Shown here: piece by piece, positions 35,873-44,218 of the stretch
Layout: each line of letters begins with the position of its first letter
How positions within the stretch are numbered: the first letter of the stretch is position 1
Assembly: GCF_000063445.1 (NCBI RefSeq)
Contig: NC_009464.1
Span: 1,302,001 to 1,366,000, forward strand
Direction: 5' to 3'
Length of the DNA stretch: 64,000 nt
From: Methanocella arvoryzae MRE50
Lineage (GTDB): Archaea; Halobacteriota; Methanocellia; Methanocellales; Methanocellaceae
Notes under the pieces: generated by a model
The model's input: the letters and a program-made list of their open reading frames with translations, nothing else
Told to the model about the DNA's origin: nothing
The model's database searches: none
Program-made: the position numbers and the translations under genes

Positions 35873-36061
35873 TCAGGCCGAATCGTCGACTACAGGCGTC
35901 GGGGTTCCGGGCTCTGCCGTTGGTAGCACAGTGGGAATTCCTGTCGCAGAAACGTTAGCATTCACGCTGTTAGCAGGCGCGATGTATACTGCAGCAATGG
36001 CAAGAATAGTCATAACAACGATTAGTATAAGGATACCTGTCACGAACTTATCGAATTTCAC
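35873..36061 (-). CDS. Small single-pass membrane peptide with Thr-Pro outer tail
   Basis: The 62 residues begin at a GTG (36061). A basic/polar start MKFDKFVTG precedes a hydrophobic helix (ILILIVVMTILAIAAVYIA), then an Asn/Thr/Pro tail (NANVSATGIPTVLPTAEPG) that ends in DDSA. GGGGGTG lies 9-15 bases upstream. The layout is the same as in 5609-5830 and 37619-37783. It is probably anchored in the membrane with the tail outside. Function unknown. Confidence 0.6.
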   Translation of the reverse strand: MKFDKFVTGILILIVVMTILAIAAVYIAPANSVNANVSATGIPTVLPTAEPGTPTPVVDDSA

Positions 36062-36241
36062 TTCCTACACCCCCGCTCACGCGGGTAAAACAATCCTGTA
36101 TGCCGTCAATTACGGGCTCTTCGTATGCCTGTGATGGGCATTGTCCGGTAATCGGCAGATAAAAAACAATTTTTAATTATATATAGAGATTATGTCACAA
36201 TCCGTTAATTAAAATCTAAAAAATACTGGGATCGTGTATAA

Positions 36242-37027
36242 ATGTTCCTTCAGGGCTCGTCCGCCTCTGCAGATAGTATATTAGCTCGGCACGCAAAAGG
36301 AGTTATCCATAGTATCTTGTGGGGGAATCCAGACTTGAGTCGGAAAGTGACCATCGCAAAGAACGGGCCTTACCTCGTAGAGGGTAAGCTGCCGCTGGCT
36401 AAAGAGATCATAGTCGTCGACGGGGATGGTACTCCGGTCGAATGGCAGCCCGGCGAGACATATCCCGACCGGGAGGTGTACGCGCTGTGCCGGTGCGGGG
36501 AGTCGAAACACAAGCCGTTCTGCGATGGTATGCATGCCCGGACGGGCTTCGACGGCACGGAGACGGCCAGCCACAAGAAGTTCGTAGACCAGGCCGACGT
36601 TATCTCGGGGAAGGACATCGCCCTGCTCGACGCCCCCGACCTGTGCGCCAGCGCCCGCTTCTGCCACCAGGCGGGAGGCATCTGGGACCTGGTCCCAAAG
36701 GTGAAAGACGAGAAGTCCCGGGCGCTCGCGGAAAAGATCGCAGGCCAGTGTCCCTCGGGACGGCTGGTGATCTGGGATAAAAAGGCCGAGAAGCCGGTCG
36801 AACCCCTCTTCGAGCCCTCCGTTAGCCTGGTCGAGGACCCTGATGCCGGGGTAAGCGGGCCGATATGGCTTAAAGGCGGCGTATCTCTGGAGTCTGCGGA
36901 CGGCAGAAAATACGAGACCCGGAACCGGGTGACCTTGTGCAGGTGTGGACGATCCGGCAATAAGCCATTCTGCGATGGCTCGCACATAGATAGCGAGTTC
37001 AACGACGGAGACGAGTCGTTGGAATAG
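36242..37027 (+). CDS. Dual CDGSH iron-sulfur protein with Fer4_19-type cluster domain
   Basis: Two CDGSH-type 2Fe-2S motifs are present: CRCGESKHKPFCDGMH in the N-terminal third and CRCGRSGNKPFCDGSH at the C-terminus. Between them lies a divergent single-cluster segment (CASARFCHQAGGIWDLV...CPSGRLV) as in the DUF1271/Fer4_19 family. Such proteins are cytoplasmic redox or cluster-carrier proteins. The first CDGSH has Met in place of Ser. A TTG at 36335, before KVTIAKNGPYLVEG and with GGGGGA upstream, is an alternative start. The 31 residues before it look less conserved. Confidence 0.85.
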   Translation: MFLQGSSASADSILARHAKGVIHSILWGNPDLSRKVTIAKNGPYLVEGKLPLAKEIIVVDGDGTPVEWQPGETYPDREVYALCRCGESKHKPFCDGMHARTGFDGTETASHKKFVDQADVISGKDIALLDAPDLCASARFCHQAGGIWDLVPKVKDEKSRALAEKIAGQCPSGRLVIWDKKAEKPVEPLFEPSVSLVEDPDAGVSGPIWLKGGVSLESADGRKYETRNRVTLCRCGRSGNKPFCDGSHIDSEFNDGDESLE

Positions 37028-37213
37028 GTGACTGAAGATTTTTTATTATCGTTCCTATCGCAGGTTTCTCATGATCAGCCGTTCATCTCCTCCGGCACAT
37101 AATAAACGTCCTTCCCCTTATCCGCACCTAGATTAACAGATTATGATATAATGCTTATATACCACTCACTCATTTCTATTAATCAAGGCATAATACGCCG
37201 GGTGAGTGATTCT

Positions 37214-37537
37214 GTGAAGTCGAAGCAATGTGTAGCCGGGGCTATCGCTGTAAACCTTCCCGCCGGGATGGGAGCTGAGCTATCTTCCGATATCTGCTAT
37301 GATAGGCTGGAGCACGATCTGCTCAACCTCAACCAGATTGCCCTCGGCTACCTGGAGCTGGCGATCAGCGTGGGCGAACCCGGCGAGGGACTGCTCCGCG
37401 TCGATGAAAGCCTGCTCGGGAAGTCCATCACTGCCATCCGGGACAGCTCGGTCCTCATCGACAGCTTCAGGAAGCTCCGCAAGGCGAAGGCTGAAGAGGC
37501 ACATCAAATGCCTGACGAGGAGCTTGAAAGCTCGTGA
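37214..37537 (+). CDS. Orphan DHp (histidine phosphotransfer-like) protein without ATPase domain
   Basis: The preferred start is GTG 37214, which has GGTGA eight bases upstream and follows a TATA box at 37154-37160. The frame extends to ATG 37151. The 107 residues contain RLEHDLLNLNQIALGYLELAI (His34), nearly the same as MSHDLNNLNQMTLGFMELAL of the nearby GAF kinase. A second helix matching its ITAIRDSSVLIDSFRKLRKAK region follows. There is no HATPase domain and no sensor domain. It may act as a phosphotransfer intermediate, or as a partner that blocks kinase dimerisation. Confidence 0.7.
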   Translation: MKSKQCVAGAIAVNLPAGMGAELSSDICYDRLEHDLLNLNQIALGYLELAISVGEPGEGLLRVDESLLGKSITAIRDSSVLIDSFRKLRKAKAEEAHQMPDEELESS

Positions 37538-37618
37538 ATTAACGGATTGTGATAGAAACCTTAAATACTCTTTTGCCATTTTATTCATCGGGGCGGAACG
37601 CCTCTGGTTTGTGAGATT

Positions 37619-37783
37619 ATGCAGAATAAGCTACTGATAGCGGGAGCTATCATCGCCGTCATCGCCATCTGCGTCATTGCGATCGCGATCTTCTCATTAT
37701 CACAGGGGTCCGGGCAGGCTTTCCCCACCTCTGTCCAGCCCACCGCCCCTGTGAATATAGTTACTCTGGCTCCGTATCCGTAA
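37619..37783 (+). CDS. 54-residue single-pass membrane peptide
   Basis: The ATG at 37619 opens MQNKLLIAGAIIAVIAICVI, continuing into a hydrophobic helix and then a Ser/Gln/Thr/Pro tail (SVQPTAPVNIVTLAPYP). It is the same type as 5609-5830 and 35873-36061. A TATA-like TTAAATAC at about 37560 supports independent transcription. A decayed copy of its middle part (IFSLSQ.SG) lies near 51916-51962. Function unknown. Confidence 0.6.
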   Translation: MQNKLLIAGAIIAVIAICVIAIAIFSLSQGSGQAFPTSVQPTAPVNIVTLAPYP

Positions 37784-38000
37784 ATCGCCCTCGGCCCGGT
37801 AACCGGATGCGGGAATACCTCCACCGGCCATTGATAAGTATGCCAGACAGTCCCGCTGCCAGTGCCTCGTCATGCCACTGGTTCTCATTTGGCATCGCAG
37901 CTGATGCTCTGGTCATATAAGAAACATTTTTATACGTTCTTCCAGTAAGCTTCTAATAGCCGGACGCATGCGGTAAAAGCCGTCCGGCGGGGTATGATCT

Positions 38001-39476
38001 ATGCGTGGGTTTAATCGCAGTCACAGGGCTCTGTCAGCCCTGGTAGTTTTCTTTATGGCAATCCTGCTGCTGGTGCCCGTAGCCAGCGCCGCAAACGTTA
38101 GTTCTACGCTGCCGTATGCCTTGCAGCCAACCAAGAACATCTTAGTCAATCCGGACATTTACCAGATAACCAGTAACAGCTATAACGTCACTGTAACGGT
38201 GAACCAGACTTCGATTGCGGCAGGCGGGCACGCTATGGTGACCGCTAAGGTGACCTGGGCTGCCAACGGCACACCGGCCACGGGCGTCCCGGTCGAGTTC
38301 ACCTGTTCCCCAGCCACAGGGACGTTCGATCCGGCGGCCTCCACCACCTCATCTGTCGCCATCGTGGGTAGAATGAACAAGGGAGAGGCAAAGGCTGACT
38401 TCACTAGTAACGCCCCCGGCTCTTACACGATCACTGCCCAGGCCTACAAGACATTTCTTAGCCCCGGCAACCCCGGCAACGTCAAGGATGACTCCGGCAC
38501 TCAGAGCCTCGTGGTCTCAGCCGCGCCAGTGACCCAGACTCCCACTCCCACTCCCACTCCTACCCCTGATCAGGGAACGCCTACTCCTCCGCCGGTCGTA
38601 GTAACTCCCGGCACCGACGCTTCAATCCTGGCAGATTACGGCATCTACATAGCCATCGGTGCAGTCTTACTCCTGATACTGGCAGCCGTAGCGTTGTTCC
38701 TGTGGCTGAAGTCGAGCCTCCAGGTGGTGCCGAAGAAGACGAAGGTTCCGGCGGACGGATCATCTAAGGTGCCGGTGCGGGTGCAGTTCGTCAACGGCCT
38801 GGGCATGGTGAAGACGATGAGCCGGGACACCGACGTGGAGTTTGAAACTACGGCCGGCACGATCAAGAACACCGTCATCCCCCAGGGCAAGGACCACGTG
38901 GACGCAGATCTCCTTTCGTCGAAGGAGTTCGGCCCGGTGACCCTGACCACCCGGGCAGGTGGCAAGATGGCGGTCACGAAGCTGGACTTCACGGTCGAGC
39001 AGGGCAGCCTGGACATCACTGTGCAGCCCGGTACGATCCCGGCAGACGGGGCTTCCTCGGCCGCCGTCACGGTGATGATCATGGACGGCAAGGGCAACGT
39101 TGTAGCGCCGCTCGAAGACAAGACCATCACTCTGAACTCCACCCTCGGCACCATCGCTCCGGCGCTGCAGATGCCCGCGAGGACTCAGTCGGCGAGCACA
39201 AATATTACTGCAGGCGAGGTGAGCGGCACTGCCGTCATCGTGGCGACCCTCGGCAACATGCACGGCGAAGGCAAAGTGATCTTCAAGGGCATGCCCAAGC
39301 GGTTCTGCATGCACTGCGGCACCCCCATGTCCCTCGAAGCCTCCCAGTGCCCCAAATGCGGCCGGACGCCTCCGTCAGGTACGGACGTAAAGCAGTGCTC
39401 CGCCTGTAGCACCGTCATACCCGAAGCGGCCAGGTTCTGCCACCACTGCGGCGCCAGACAGCCGGATAAACAGTGA
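38001..39476 (+). CDS. Membrane protein with Ig-like domains and C-terminal double zinc ribbon
   Basis: The 491 residues comprise a signal peptide (about 1-30) and an extracellular Big/invasin-like domain (about 55-175, VTVNQTSIAAGGHAMVTAKVTW). A TPTPTPTPTP linker and a membrane helix (about 216-238, YGIYIAIGAVLLLILAAVALFLWL) follow. Two further invasin-like repeats are then predicted on the cytoplasmic side (VPKKTKVPADGSSKVPV, QPGTIPADGASSAAVTV). The C-terminus is a double zinc ribbon (CMHCG...CPKCG, CSACS...CHHCG). Adhesin-type domains inside the cell are unusual. It converges on the contractile-machine operon, with a hairpin between. Function unknown. Confidence 0.75.
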   Translation: MRGFNRSHRALSALVVFFMAILLLVPVASAANVSSTLPYALQPTKNILVNPDIYQITSNSYNVTVTVNQTSIAAGGHAMVTAKVTWAANGTPATGVPVEFTCSPATGTFDPAASTTSSVAIVGRMNKGEAKADFTSNAPGSYTITAQAYKTFLSPGNPGNVKDDSGTQSLVVSAAPVTQTPTPTPTPTPDQGTPTPPPVVVTPGTDASILADYGIYIAIGAVLLLILAAVALFLWLKSSLQVVPKKTKVPADGSSKVPVRVQFVNGLGMVKTMSRDTDVEFETTAGTIKNTVIPQGKDHVDADLLSSKEFGPVTLTTRAGGKMAVTKLDFTVEQGSLDITVQPGTIPADGASSAAVTVMIMDGKGNVVAPLEDKTITLNSTLGTIAPALQMPARTQSASTNITAGEVSGTAVIVATLGNMHGEGKVIFKGMPKRFCMHCGTPMSLEASQCPKCGRTPPSGTDVKQCSACSTVIPEAARFCHHCGARQPDKQ

Positions 39477-39487
39477 TAAAAATGCGT

Positions 39488-39516
39488 GGGGGGCTTAACA
39501 GTCCCCCTGTCTTTTC
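39488..39516. terminator. Hairpin terminator between the zinc-ribbon protein and the contractile operon
   Basis: GGGGG-CTTAACAGT-CCCCC lies in the 40-base gap between convergent stop codons. On the plus strand TGTCTTTTCTTACTTTTT follows. It probably ends transcription of the plus-strand gene and possibly of both. Confidence 0.6.
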
Positions 39517-40218
39517 TTACTTTTTGCTCTGCGAAACCTCGATCTTGCCCATGGCGGTGCCTGGAGGCAGCTCTATGCGACGGGTGGTCCACGCGTCGCA
39601 TTCCAGCACGGAAGTATCGGTGTACCTGCCTTCGCTGTCCTGGAGCTGACATGCTTTGCGTATCCGGAGCTCTTCGATGCCTGCTTTGATCAGGGCTTCC
39701 TTTTCCCTGTACAGGGTGTCGATGGTGGCGAGGAGTATCCGGTTTCTCTCCGCCGCGTCGCTGGCGGTGGCGTAGAAAGCGTATTCGAGCTTCAGCTTGA
39801 GGAGTATGACCTCTCCGGTGGCTCTGGCGATGTTATAGCGGACTATGAGCCCGTCTTTGGCCTTCTCTGGCGGAGCCCTGAAGGTGACCGTGCCCCTGAC
39901 GTAGTCGACAGTATAGTCCGCGGGCTCGTTCCTGGGGCTGCCCGGCGGCGATTCCACGCTGAGGAGGGGCTTGACTGGCGCCTGCGATAATGCGAACTCT
40001 TTTCTGGAGCCGTCACAGTCGAACATGTCTGCTACCTGTTCCTTTTTGATCGTGCGGGAGTTGCCGATACCCTGCTCTTCTACTATCAGGCCTCTGCCGG
40101 CCAGAGCAAGCGATCTGTCTTCTGGAGTACCTGAGAGCCCAGCGGTGATCTTCTCGCCGGGCAGAACCTCCGCCTTCCGCAGCGTATCGAGCAGCGCTTC
40201 GTCAATCTCCCCGATCAT
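39517..40218 (-). CDS. Contractile-machine operon, last gene: unrecognised protein
   Basis: I do not recognise a family with certainty. The 233 residues start MIGEIDEALLDTLRKAEVL, a pattern like the N-terminus of DUF4255/Pvc16-type tail terminators. A beta segment follows (YTVDYVRGTVTFRAPPEKAKDGLIVRYNI). The C-terminal half (LLKLKLEYAFYATASDAAERNRILLATIDTLYREKEALI, LECDAWTTRRIELPPGT) is reminiscent of tail-terminator folds. It is the last cistron, 12 bases after the preceding one. A tail-terminator role is inference only; the system would need such a protein and no other candidate is seen. Confidence 0.6.
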   Translation of the reverse strand: MIGEIDEALLDTLRKAEVLPGEKITAGLSGTPEDRSLALAGRGLIVEEQGIGNSRTIKKEQVADMFDCDGSRKEFALSQAPVKPLLSVESPPGSPRNEPADYTVDYVRGTVTFRAPPEKAKDGLIVRYNIARATGEVILLKLKLEYAFYATASDAAERNRILLATIDTLYREKEALIKAGIEELRIRKACQLQDSEGRYTDTSVLECDAWTTRRIELPPGTAMGKIEVSQSKK

Positions 40219-40230
40219 CGCCTGTCCGCC

Positions 40231-40851
40231 TCACTTCCTGACGTTGAGCTGCCGTACCCTGGTCACGTAGTGGAGCACGTTGGCGACCTTTACCGCACAG
40301 TCGTTGCTCGTATCCCTGAACGTGATATACCTGATCTCCGAGTCGGGGCTGGGATTGACCAGCACGTACCGGTACCAGAGGCGCTGATTAGGCGACTGAA
40401 GGTATTCGACGTACGGGGTTTTCTGGCCTTTGGGCCGGAGGCTGGACCACTCGTGCACAAACAGGTCTTTCGCCTCGTACACAGTGCCATCTACGTACTC
40501 GATGAGGATCGACAGCGCTTCCTTATCCCCGGAGGCGGCGCCCGACCAGTAAGAGATCGTATCCGCGTGGTCGTTCAGCCCGAACCGGCAGATGTCGCCG
40601 GCCTCAGTTTTACCCGCGTAGTACTGCCTGGTGATGAGGCCCATGACCTCCGTGCCATAGTTGAACTCGTCCGGCACGCCGCCGCCCAGCCCGCAGGAAG
40701 CCCCGACGGGGCTCGACAGCGAGGTCAGCGTCACGCTCCTCGTCATGTTGTCGATGTAGCTGCGCAGGCTGGCCAGCTCATCCAGCATCTGGTTCCACTC
40801 GTCCGACCTGATCAGGTCGCCCGGCTTCTTGTAGTTCAGTTCAATCGCCAT
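40231..40851 (-). CDS. Contractile-machine operon: unrecognised baseplate or fibre-like protein
   Basis: The 206 residues begin LNYKKPGDLIRSDEWNQMLDELASLRSYI, an N-terminal pattern (PGD.I...DWN.L) seen in attachment segments of phage fibres and other baseplate-attached proteins. Beta-rich sequence follows (YRYVLVNPSPDSEIRYITFRDTS). It directly follows the gpI-like gene, the usual place for tail fibre or plug proteins. No receptor-binding domain or repeat is visible, so fibre assignment is inference. It lies 25 bases after the previous gene. Confidence 0.55.
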   Translation of the reverse strand: MAIELNYKKPGDLIRSDEWNQMLDELASLRSYIDNMTRSVTLTSLSSPVGASCGLGGGVPDEFNYGTEVMGLITRQYYAGKTEAGDICRFGLNDHADTISYWSGAASGDKEALSILIEYVDGTVYEAKDLFVHEWSSLRPKGQKTPYVEYLQSPNQRLWYRYVLVNPSPDSEIRYITFRDTSNDCAVKVANVLHYVTRVRQLNVRK

Positions 40852-40876
40852 GATACCACCTTACATTCCTTCCTTG

Positions 40877-41785
40877 TCATACAACCTTTATCTCGGCCCT
40901 GACTCCGCAGGCTTTGACTCCGTCGATCAGGTCCTGCAGATACCGTGCAGAGATGCCTGCCCTGTCCAGGTACGGCCGGGGCACGTTCACCACGAATGTG
41001 GCCGGCCTCCTCGCAGTCCATTCCATCGTCACCGTGGACGATATGTCGATGGCGAAGACAGACTGGTCGAACCTCGCCTCGTCGAAGGCGCCCACGTTAG
41101 CGCCCACCGCTTCGGTGTACCTCCACTTCGATCTTCTCCGGGGCAGCGCCGGAACGCCTGCCGTCGACATCCGGGGAGTCACGTCGCTGCCGTTGAGGGT
41201 CGCCTTTCCGGCAGAGATGACCAGCGTGTCCCCGAAGGCCATGTCCCCTTTGAACGTGATCGACTCACCCGTCGTCAGGTTGGCGAGAGTCGGGTCCGAG
41301 ATTCTGGCGCCCTCGGTGTTCACCGTTATGGTGATCTCAGGGACGGCATCCTCTACGCTCACGGGGTTGACAGTCCACTCCATGCCTGCCCGTACCTTCC
41401 ACTCCTTTCTCATGGACACTGCCGGGTTCTCCTCGATCGTGACGGGCGTTTCTGGGGGCAGGCCCAGAGTGATGCGGACCAGCATACAGATCGACCCGGT
41501 GGTGCCTCCGCCTTTATAGCTGATGATGGCAGCTTTGAGGCGGCCTCTGAACTCCCTGTCCGGCTCGCCATCCTTCCGGCGTACGCTGAACAGCTGGCCC
41601 ATCCGATCGAGTTCCTCGCCGCTCGCCGTGTCTACCCAGTGAGAGCGCATGATCCTGGCCAGGTCTTTCTCCGCCTCGTCCATCTGCATGCCCACGCCTT
41701 CGGCCAGCGTCCTGACGGCGGAACTCTTATCCCAGCCCCGGTAGAAGTGGGGCAGCCGGGCCACTATCTTATCCGCTCTCCCCAT
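40877..41785 (-). CDS. Baseplate protein gpI-like
   Basis: The 302-residue protein has an N-terminal half like phage P2 gpI / YmfQ-type baseplate proteins: LPHFYRGWDKSSAVRTLAEGVGMQMDEAEKDLARIMRSHWVDTASGEELDRMGQLFSVRR. This segment joins wedge subunits in contractile tails. The C-terminal half is beta-rich (KWRYTEAVGANVGAFDEARFDQSVFAIDIS) and longer than in P2. It follows gpJ with a 6-base gap, the conserved order in contractile tails. Confidence 0.75.
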   Translation of the reverse strand: MGRADKIVARLPHFYRGWDKSSAVRTLAEGVGMQMDEAEKDLARIMRSHWVDTASGEELDRMGQLFSVRRKDGEPDREFRGRLKAAIISYKGGGTTGSICMLVRITLGLPPETPVTIEENPAVSMRKEWKVRAGMEWTVNPVSVEDAVPEITITVNTEGARISDPTLANLTTGESITFKGDMAFGDTLVISAGKATLNGSDVTPRMSTAGVPALPRRRSKWRYTEAVGANVGAFDEARFDQSVFAIDISSTVTMEWTARRPATFVVNVPRPYLDRAGISARYLQDLIDGVKACGVRAEIKVV

Positions 41786-41791
41786 TTCCCC

Positions 41792-43336
41792 TCAGTCCTC
41801 CACGTAGATCTCCAGCGTTCTGAGCTCGCACTTCTCGTCAGACCGGACTTCTGCGTTCTCGCTCCTGTCGTTGATGGTGACGCCCCTCGCGTCCCTCACG
41901 CCTTCCACTGCCAGCGCCGCCCTGATGATGCCGCTGATCAGCACCGGCTCTCCGATGTTGATCCTGCCCACGTACTCCCTGATCTGCCGGTCAGCCTTAT
42001 CCCTGACTTCGCTTCTGTCCAGATCCTGGCGAACGACCAGTGTGAGCTTAAGGTCCAGCGGCGTCAGAGAAGGCCGCTTGAATTCCACGAGGATGCCGGC
42101 GGCCCTGGTCTCGTCGATGACCCGGGCGATCTCCTCGTCATCGCCACCGCTGGCTATGATCTGCATGACTCCCGGCACTCCGTCCGGCTGGTCGATAACC
42201 ACGACCTCGCCGACTACCCCGTCCACCCCTTCCACCGCTGACTTCAGCGACCTGAGGGTGGCCTTGCCCGCAACTTCCAGCGCCCTTCTGCCCCTGTCGC
42301 GCAGCTCGGAATCAGTTTCCACGTCTGTGCCGTTCAGGATGTCCTTCTTATTTATCACGTACTCGATGCCCGTGACGGGCCTGGGCATGATGTTGATGCT
42401 GCCCGCAAAGACGTTGCCTTCCTTGCCCGGCACCAGCGCCATGACCGGCACGTCGGCTTCCCACCGCCCATCCGGGTTTTTCGCCAGGGTGACTTCCCGG
42501 ACAGTACGGAAGACCTTGACGTTCTCCGCCCTTCGGGAATAGGTAGAGACCCTGGTGTCCAGCGGGATGACGATCTTCTCGTAGGCCGAATAGTCTACGT
42601 AGAAGACTGTGTTAAGGTCGGGCTTTTTACCCCCCGGAAGCCAGAGGATGGCGCCGTTACGGACCTCGAAGTCCCTGCCCTGGGCATAGGCTGCCTTTCC
42701 TCCGTCAGTGGTGCCCTCTGCCGCTTTGACGCCCTTGACCAGGCTGTTCTTGAGCTCGTACCGGCTCTTGCCGTCGTAGACGTGGGCCTCTCTCGACACG
42801 GACACTTCGGCAGGCTCGCGCTTGCGGCCGAAGGTGACCTCGCCCGAGGCGTAGCCGGCCATCTTGCGGGAGATGCCCAGGATGGAGACGACCAGGTCCA
42901 GCGACTTGCCGGTGGCGGTGTCGATGAAGCCCGAGTCGTACACCTGGCGCATCTGGGCGTTCAGGTAATCCATCTCCAGGGCGATGGACTCGATCAGTGT
43001 GCGGGCGACGCTGCCGGGATTCACGTCTGTGATGCCCATGGGCACGTCTATCCTGTAGAAGACGGTGAAGGTCGTCTTCGAGGCTGGCTTCTCCCCGTCC
43101 CGGAGCCACTCGATCATGCTGCCGCTCAGCCGGTAGTCGGTGCCCTTGCGGAAGGTGAACGGGCTGCTTTTCAGCGTGCCTTCCACCCTGAGAATGTCCA
43201 CGACATCGGGATATGCGAGCCTGTACTTGGTGCGCCCGGCCGTGTGCTCGAACTTTTCTTCGATCACCCCTCTGGTGATCTGGCTGAGCATGGAATCGGT
43301 AATCTGGCGGTATTCTTTTCGGACGAAGGTCATCAC
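41792..43336 (-). CDS. Baseplate wedge protein gpJ-like
   Basis: The 514 residues match the baseplate J family: NPGSVARTLIESIALEMDYLNAQMRQVYDSGFIDTATGKSLDLVVSILGISRKMAGYASGEVTF near the middle, and TDSELRDRGRRALEVAGKATLRSLKSAVEGVDGVVGEVVVIDQPDG downstream. The C-terminus carries the repeated alpha/beta domain (DRQIREYVGRINIGEPVLISGIIRAALAVEGVRDARGV). In contractile machines this protein forms the wedge ring that triggers sheath contraction. Its start overlaps the gp25 gene stop by four bases. Confidence 0.9.
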   Translation of the reverse strand: MMTFVRKEYRQITDSMLSQITRGVIEEKFEHTAGRTKYRLAYPDVVDILRVEGTLKSSPFTFRKGTDYRLSGSMIEWLRDGEKPASKTTFTVFYRIDVPMGITDVNPGSVARTLIESIALEMDYLNAQMRQVYDSGFIDTATGKSLDLVVSILGISRKMAGYASGEVTFGRKREPAEVSVSREAHVYDGKSRYELKNSLVKGVKAAEGTTDGGKAAYAQGRDFEVRNGAILWLPGGKKPDLNTVFYVDYSAYEKIVIPLDTRVSTYSRRAENVKVFRTVREVTLAKNPDGRWEADVPVMALVPGKEGNVFAGSINIMPRPVTGIEYVINKKDILNGTDVETDSELRDRGRRALEVAGKATLRSLKSAVEGVDGVVGEVVVIDQPDGVPGVMQIIASGGDDEEIARVIDETRAAGILVEFKRPSLTPLDLKLTLVVRQDLDRSEVRDKADRQIREYVGRINIGEPVLISGIIRAALAVEGVRDARGVTINDRSENAEVRSDEKCELRTLEIYVED

Positions 43337-43767
43337 GCCACCTCCAGGAAGTAGGGGAACACGAGGTTGAGGGGAACGGTGCTGCCGATGGGCGCTACTA
43401 CCACGTCGAGGATGACGGCGCCGGGGTTATCCTTGTAGGTGTTGACCTTGATGCTCACGATGTCCCGGACCCGGGGCTCTGTCATGATGCACTCCTTGGC
43501 ATACATTCGAATCAGCTCTCTCGTATCAGCAGTGTTGGGCTCGCCGATCAGCTCGTGGAGCCGGGAGCCGTAGGCCGGGTGTCCCAGGTCGGCAAGCTCC
43601 CCCTTTCTCGTCAGCAGCCGGTGCAGCAGAGCCTGCCCCAGGTTCTCCATCCCGGACACCGTTGTCAGCTCCCCTTTCCGGCTCACCGTCAGGTCCACTC
43701 CTATGCCGGCGTACTCGCCGGTCTCTACCAGGAGCTTCAGATCGCTCCCATACAGATCTTCGTCCAT
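43333..43767 (-). CDS. Baseplate wedge protein gp25 (gpW)-like
   Basis: The 144 residues match the GPW/gp25 family: LGQALLHRLLTRKGELADLGHPAYGSRLHELIGEPNTADTRELIRMYAKECIMTEPRVRDIVSIKV. gp25 proteins start sheath assembly at the baseplate through a beta-hairpin resembling the sheath handshake. The preceding intergenic gap of 49 bases is the largest in the operon. The gene overlaps gpJ by four bases. Confidence 0.88.
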   Translation of the reverse strand: MDEDLYGSDLKLLVETGEYAGIGVDLTVSRKGELTTVSGMENLGQALLHRLLTRKGELADLGHPAYGSRLHELIGEPNTADTRELIRMYAKECIMTEPRVRDIVSIKVNTYKDNPGAVILDVVVAPIGSTVPLNLVFPYFLEVA

Positions 43768-43816
43768 GTCTCAGTTCCCCTCCACTCACTCAATCTTTAC
43801 TTACTAACCTACCTAC

Positions 43817-44215
43817 CTATCCTATCATCACGGTCCCCGATGCCACGACCTTACCCACCGGCTGATCGGCGGGGTCGTTGCACGTGGTCGCGGTATCGCC
43901 GTTGCGGGCTGCAGGCTTGCCGTTGATCATCACGGTCGCGCTCCCCAGGATGATCTTGCCCTTGTTAGACGGAGGCGTCTGGAACGAGCCTCCCTGCGGT
44001 ATGTGCGGGGGCAGGTTGTCCGCAGTGCTGTCCACTGTGGCGGCAGGCATGCCCATGATCTTGACGTCGGAGCTCAGGCCTCCCCCGATGGTGCCTGTGA
44101 ACGGGTGCGGCAGCGGGGTAGGCACCGGGCCTCCCGGCGACGGGATCATGACTATATGCGTGTCCGTCGCCACTATCTGGTCTCCCTGTTTCGCCGCCGG
44201 CTGTCCCATCATCAC
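43817..44215 (-). CDS. PAAR-domain spike tip protein
   Basis: The 132-residue protein consists of PAAR-type repeats: QPAAKQGDQIVATDTHIVMIPSPGGPVPTPLPHPFTG at the N-terminus and KIILGSATVMINGKPAARNGDTATTCNDP in the middle, ending VVASGTVMIG. PAAR proteins cap the gpV/VgrG spike, sharpen it and may bind metal by conserved His/Cys. There is no toxin domain fused to it. It follows the spike gene with a 3-base gap. Confidence 0.9.
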   Translation of the reverse strand: MMMGQPAAKQGDQIVATDTHIVMIPSPGGPVPTPLPHPFTGTIGGGLSSDVKIMGMPAATVDSTADNLPPHIPQGGSFQTPPSNKGKIILGSATVMINGKPAARNGDTATTCNDPADQPVGKVVASGTVMIG

Positions 44216-44218
44216 ACC

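Noticed and set aside
40850-42241. 463-residue plus-strand frame antisense to gpI and gpJ genes
   Set aside because: Codon pattern and lack of motifs mark it as a shadow. The minus-strand genes overlap or abut in a clean operon.
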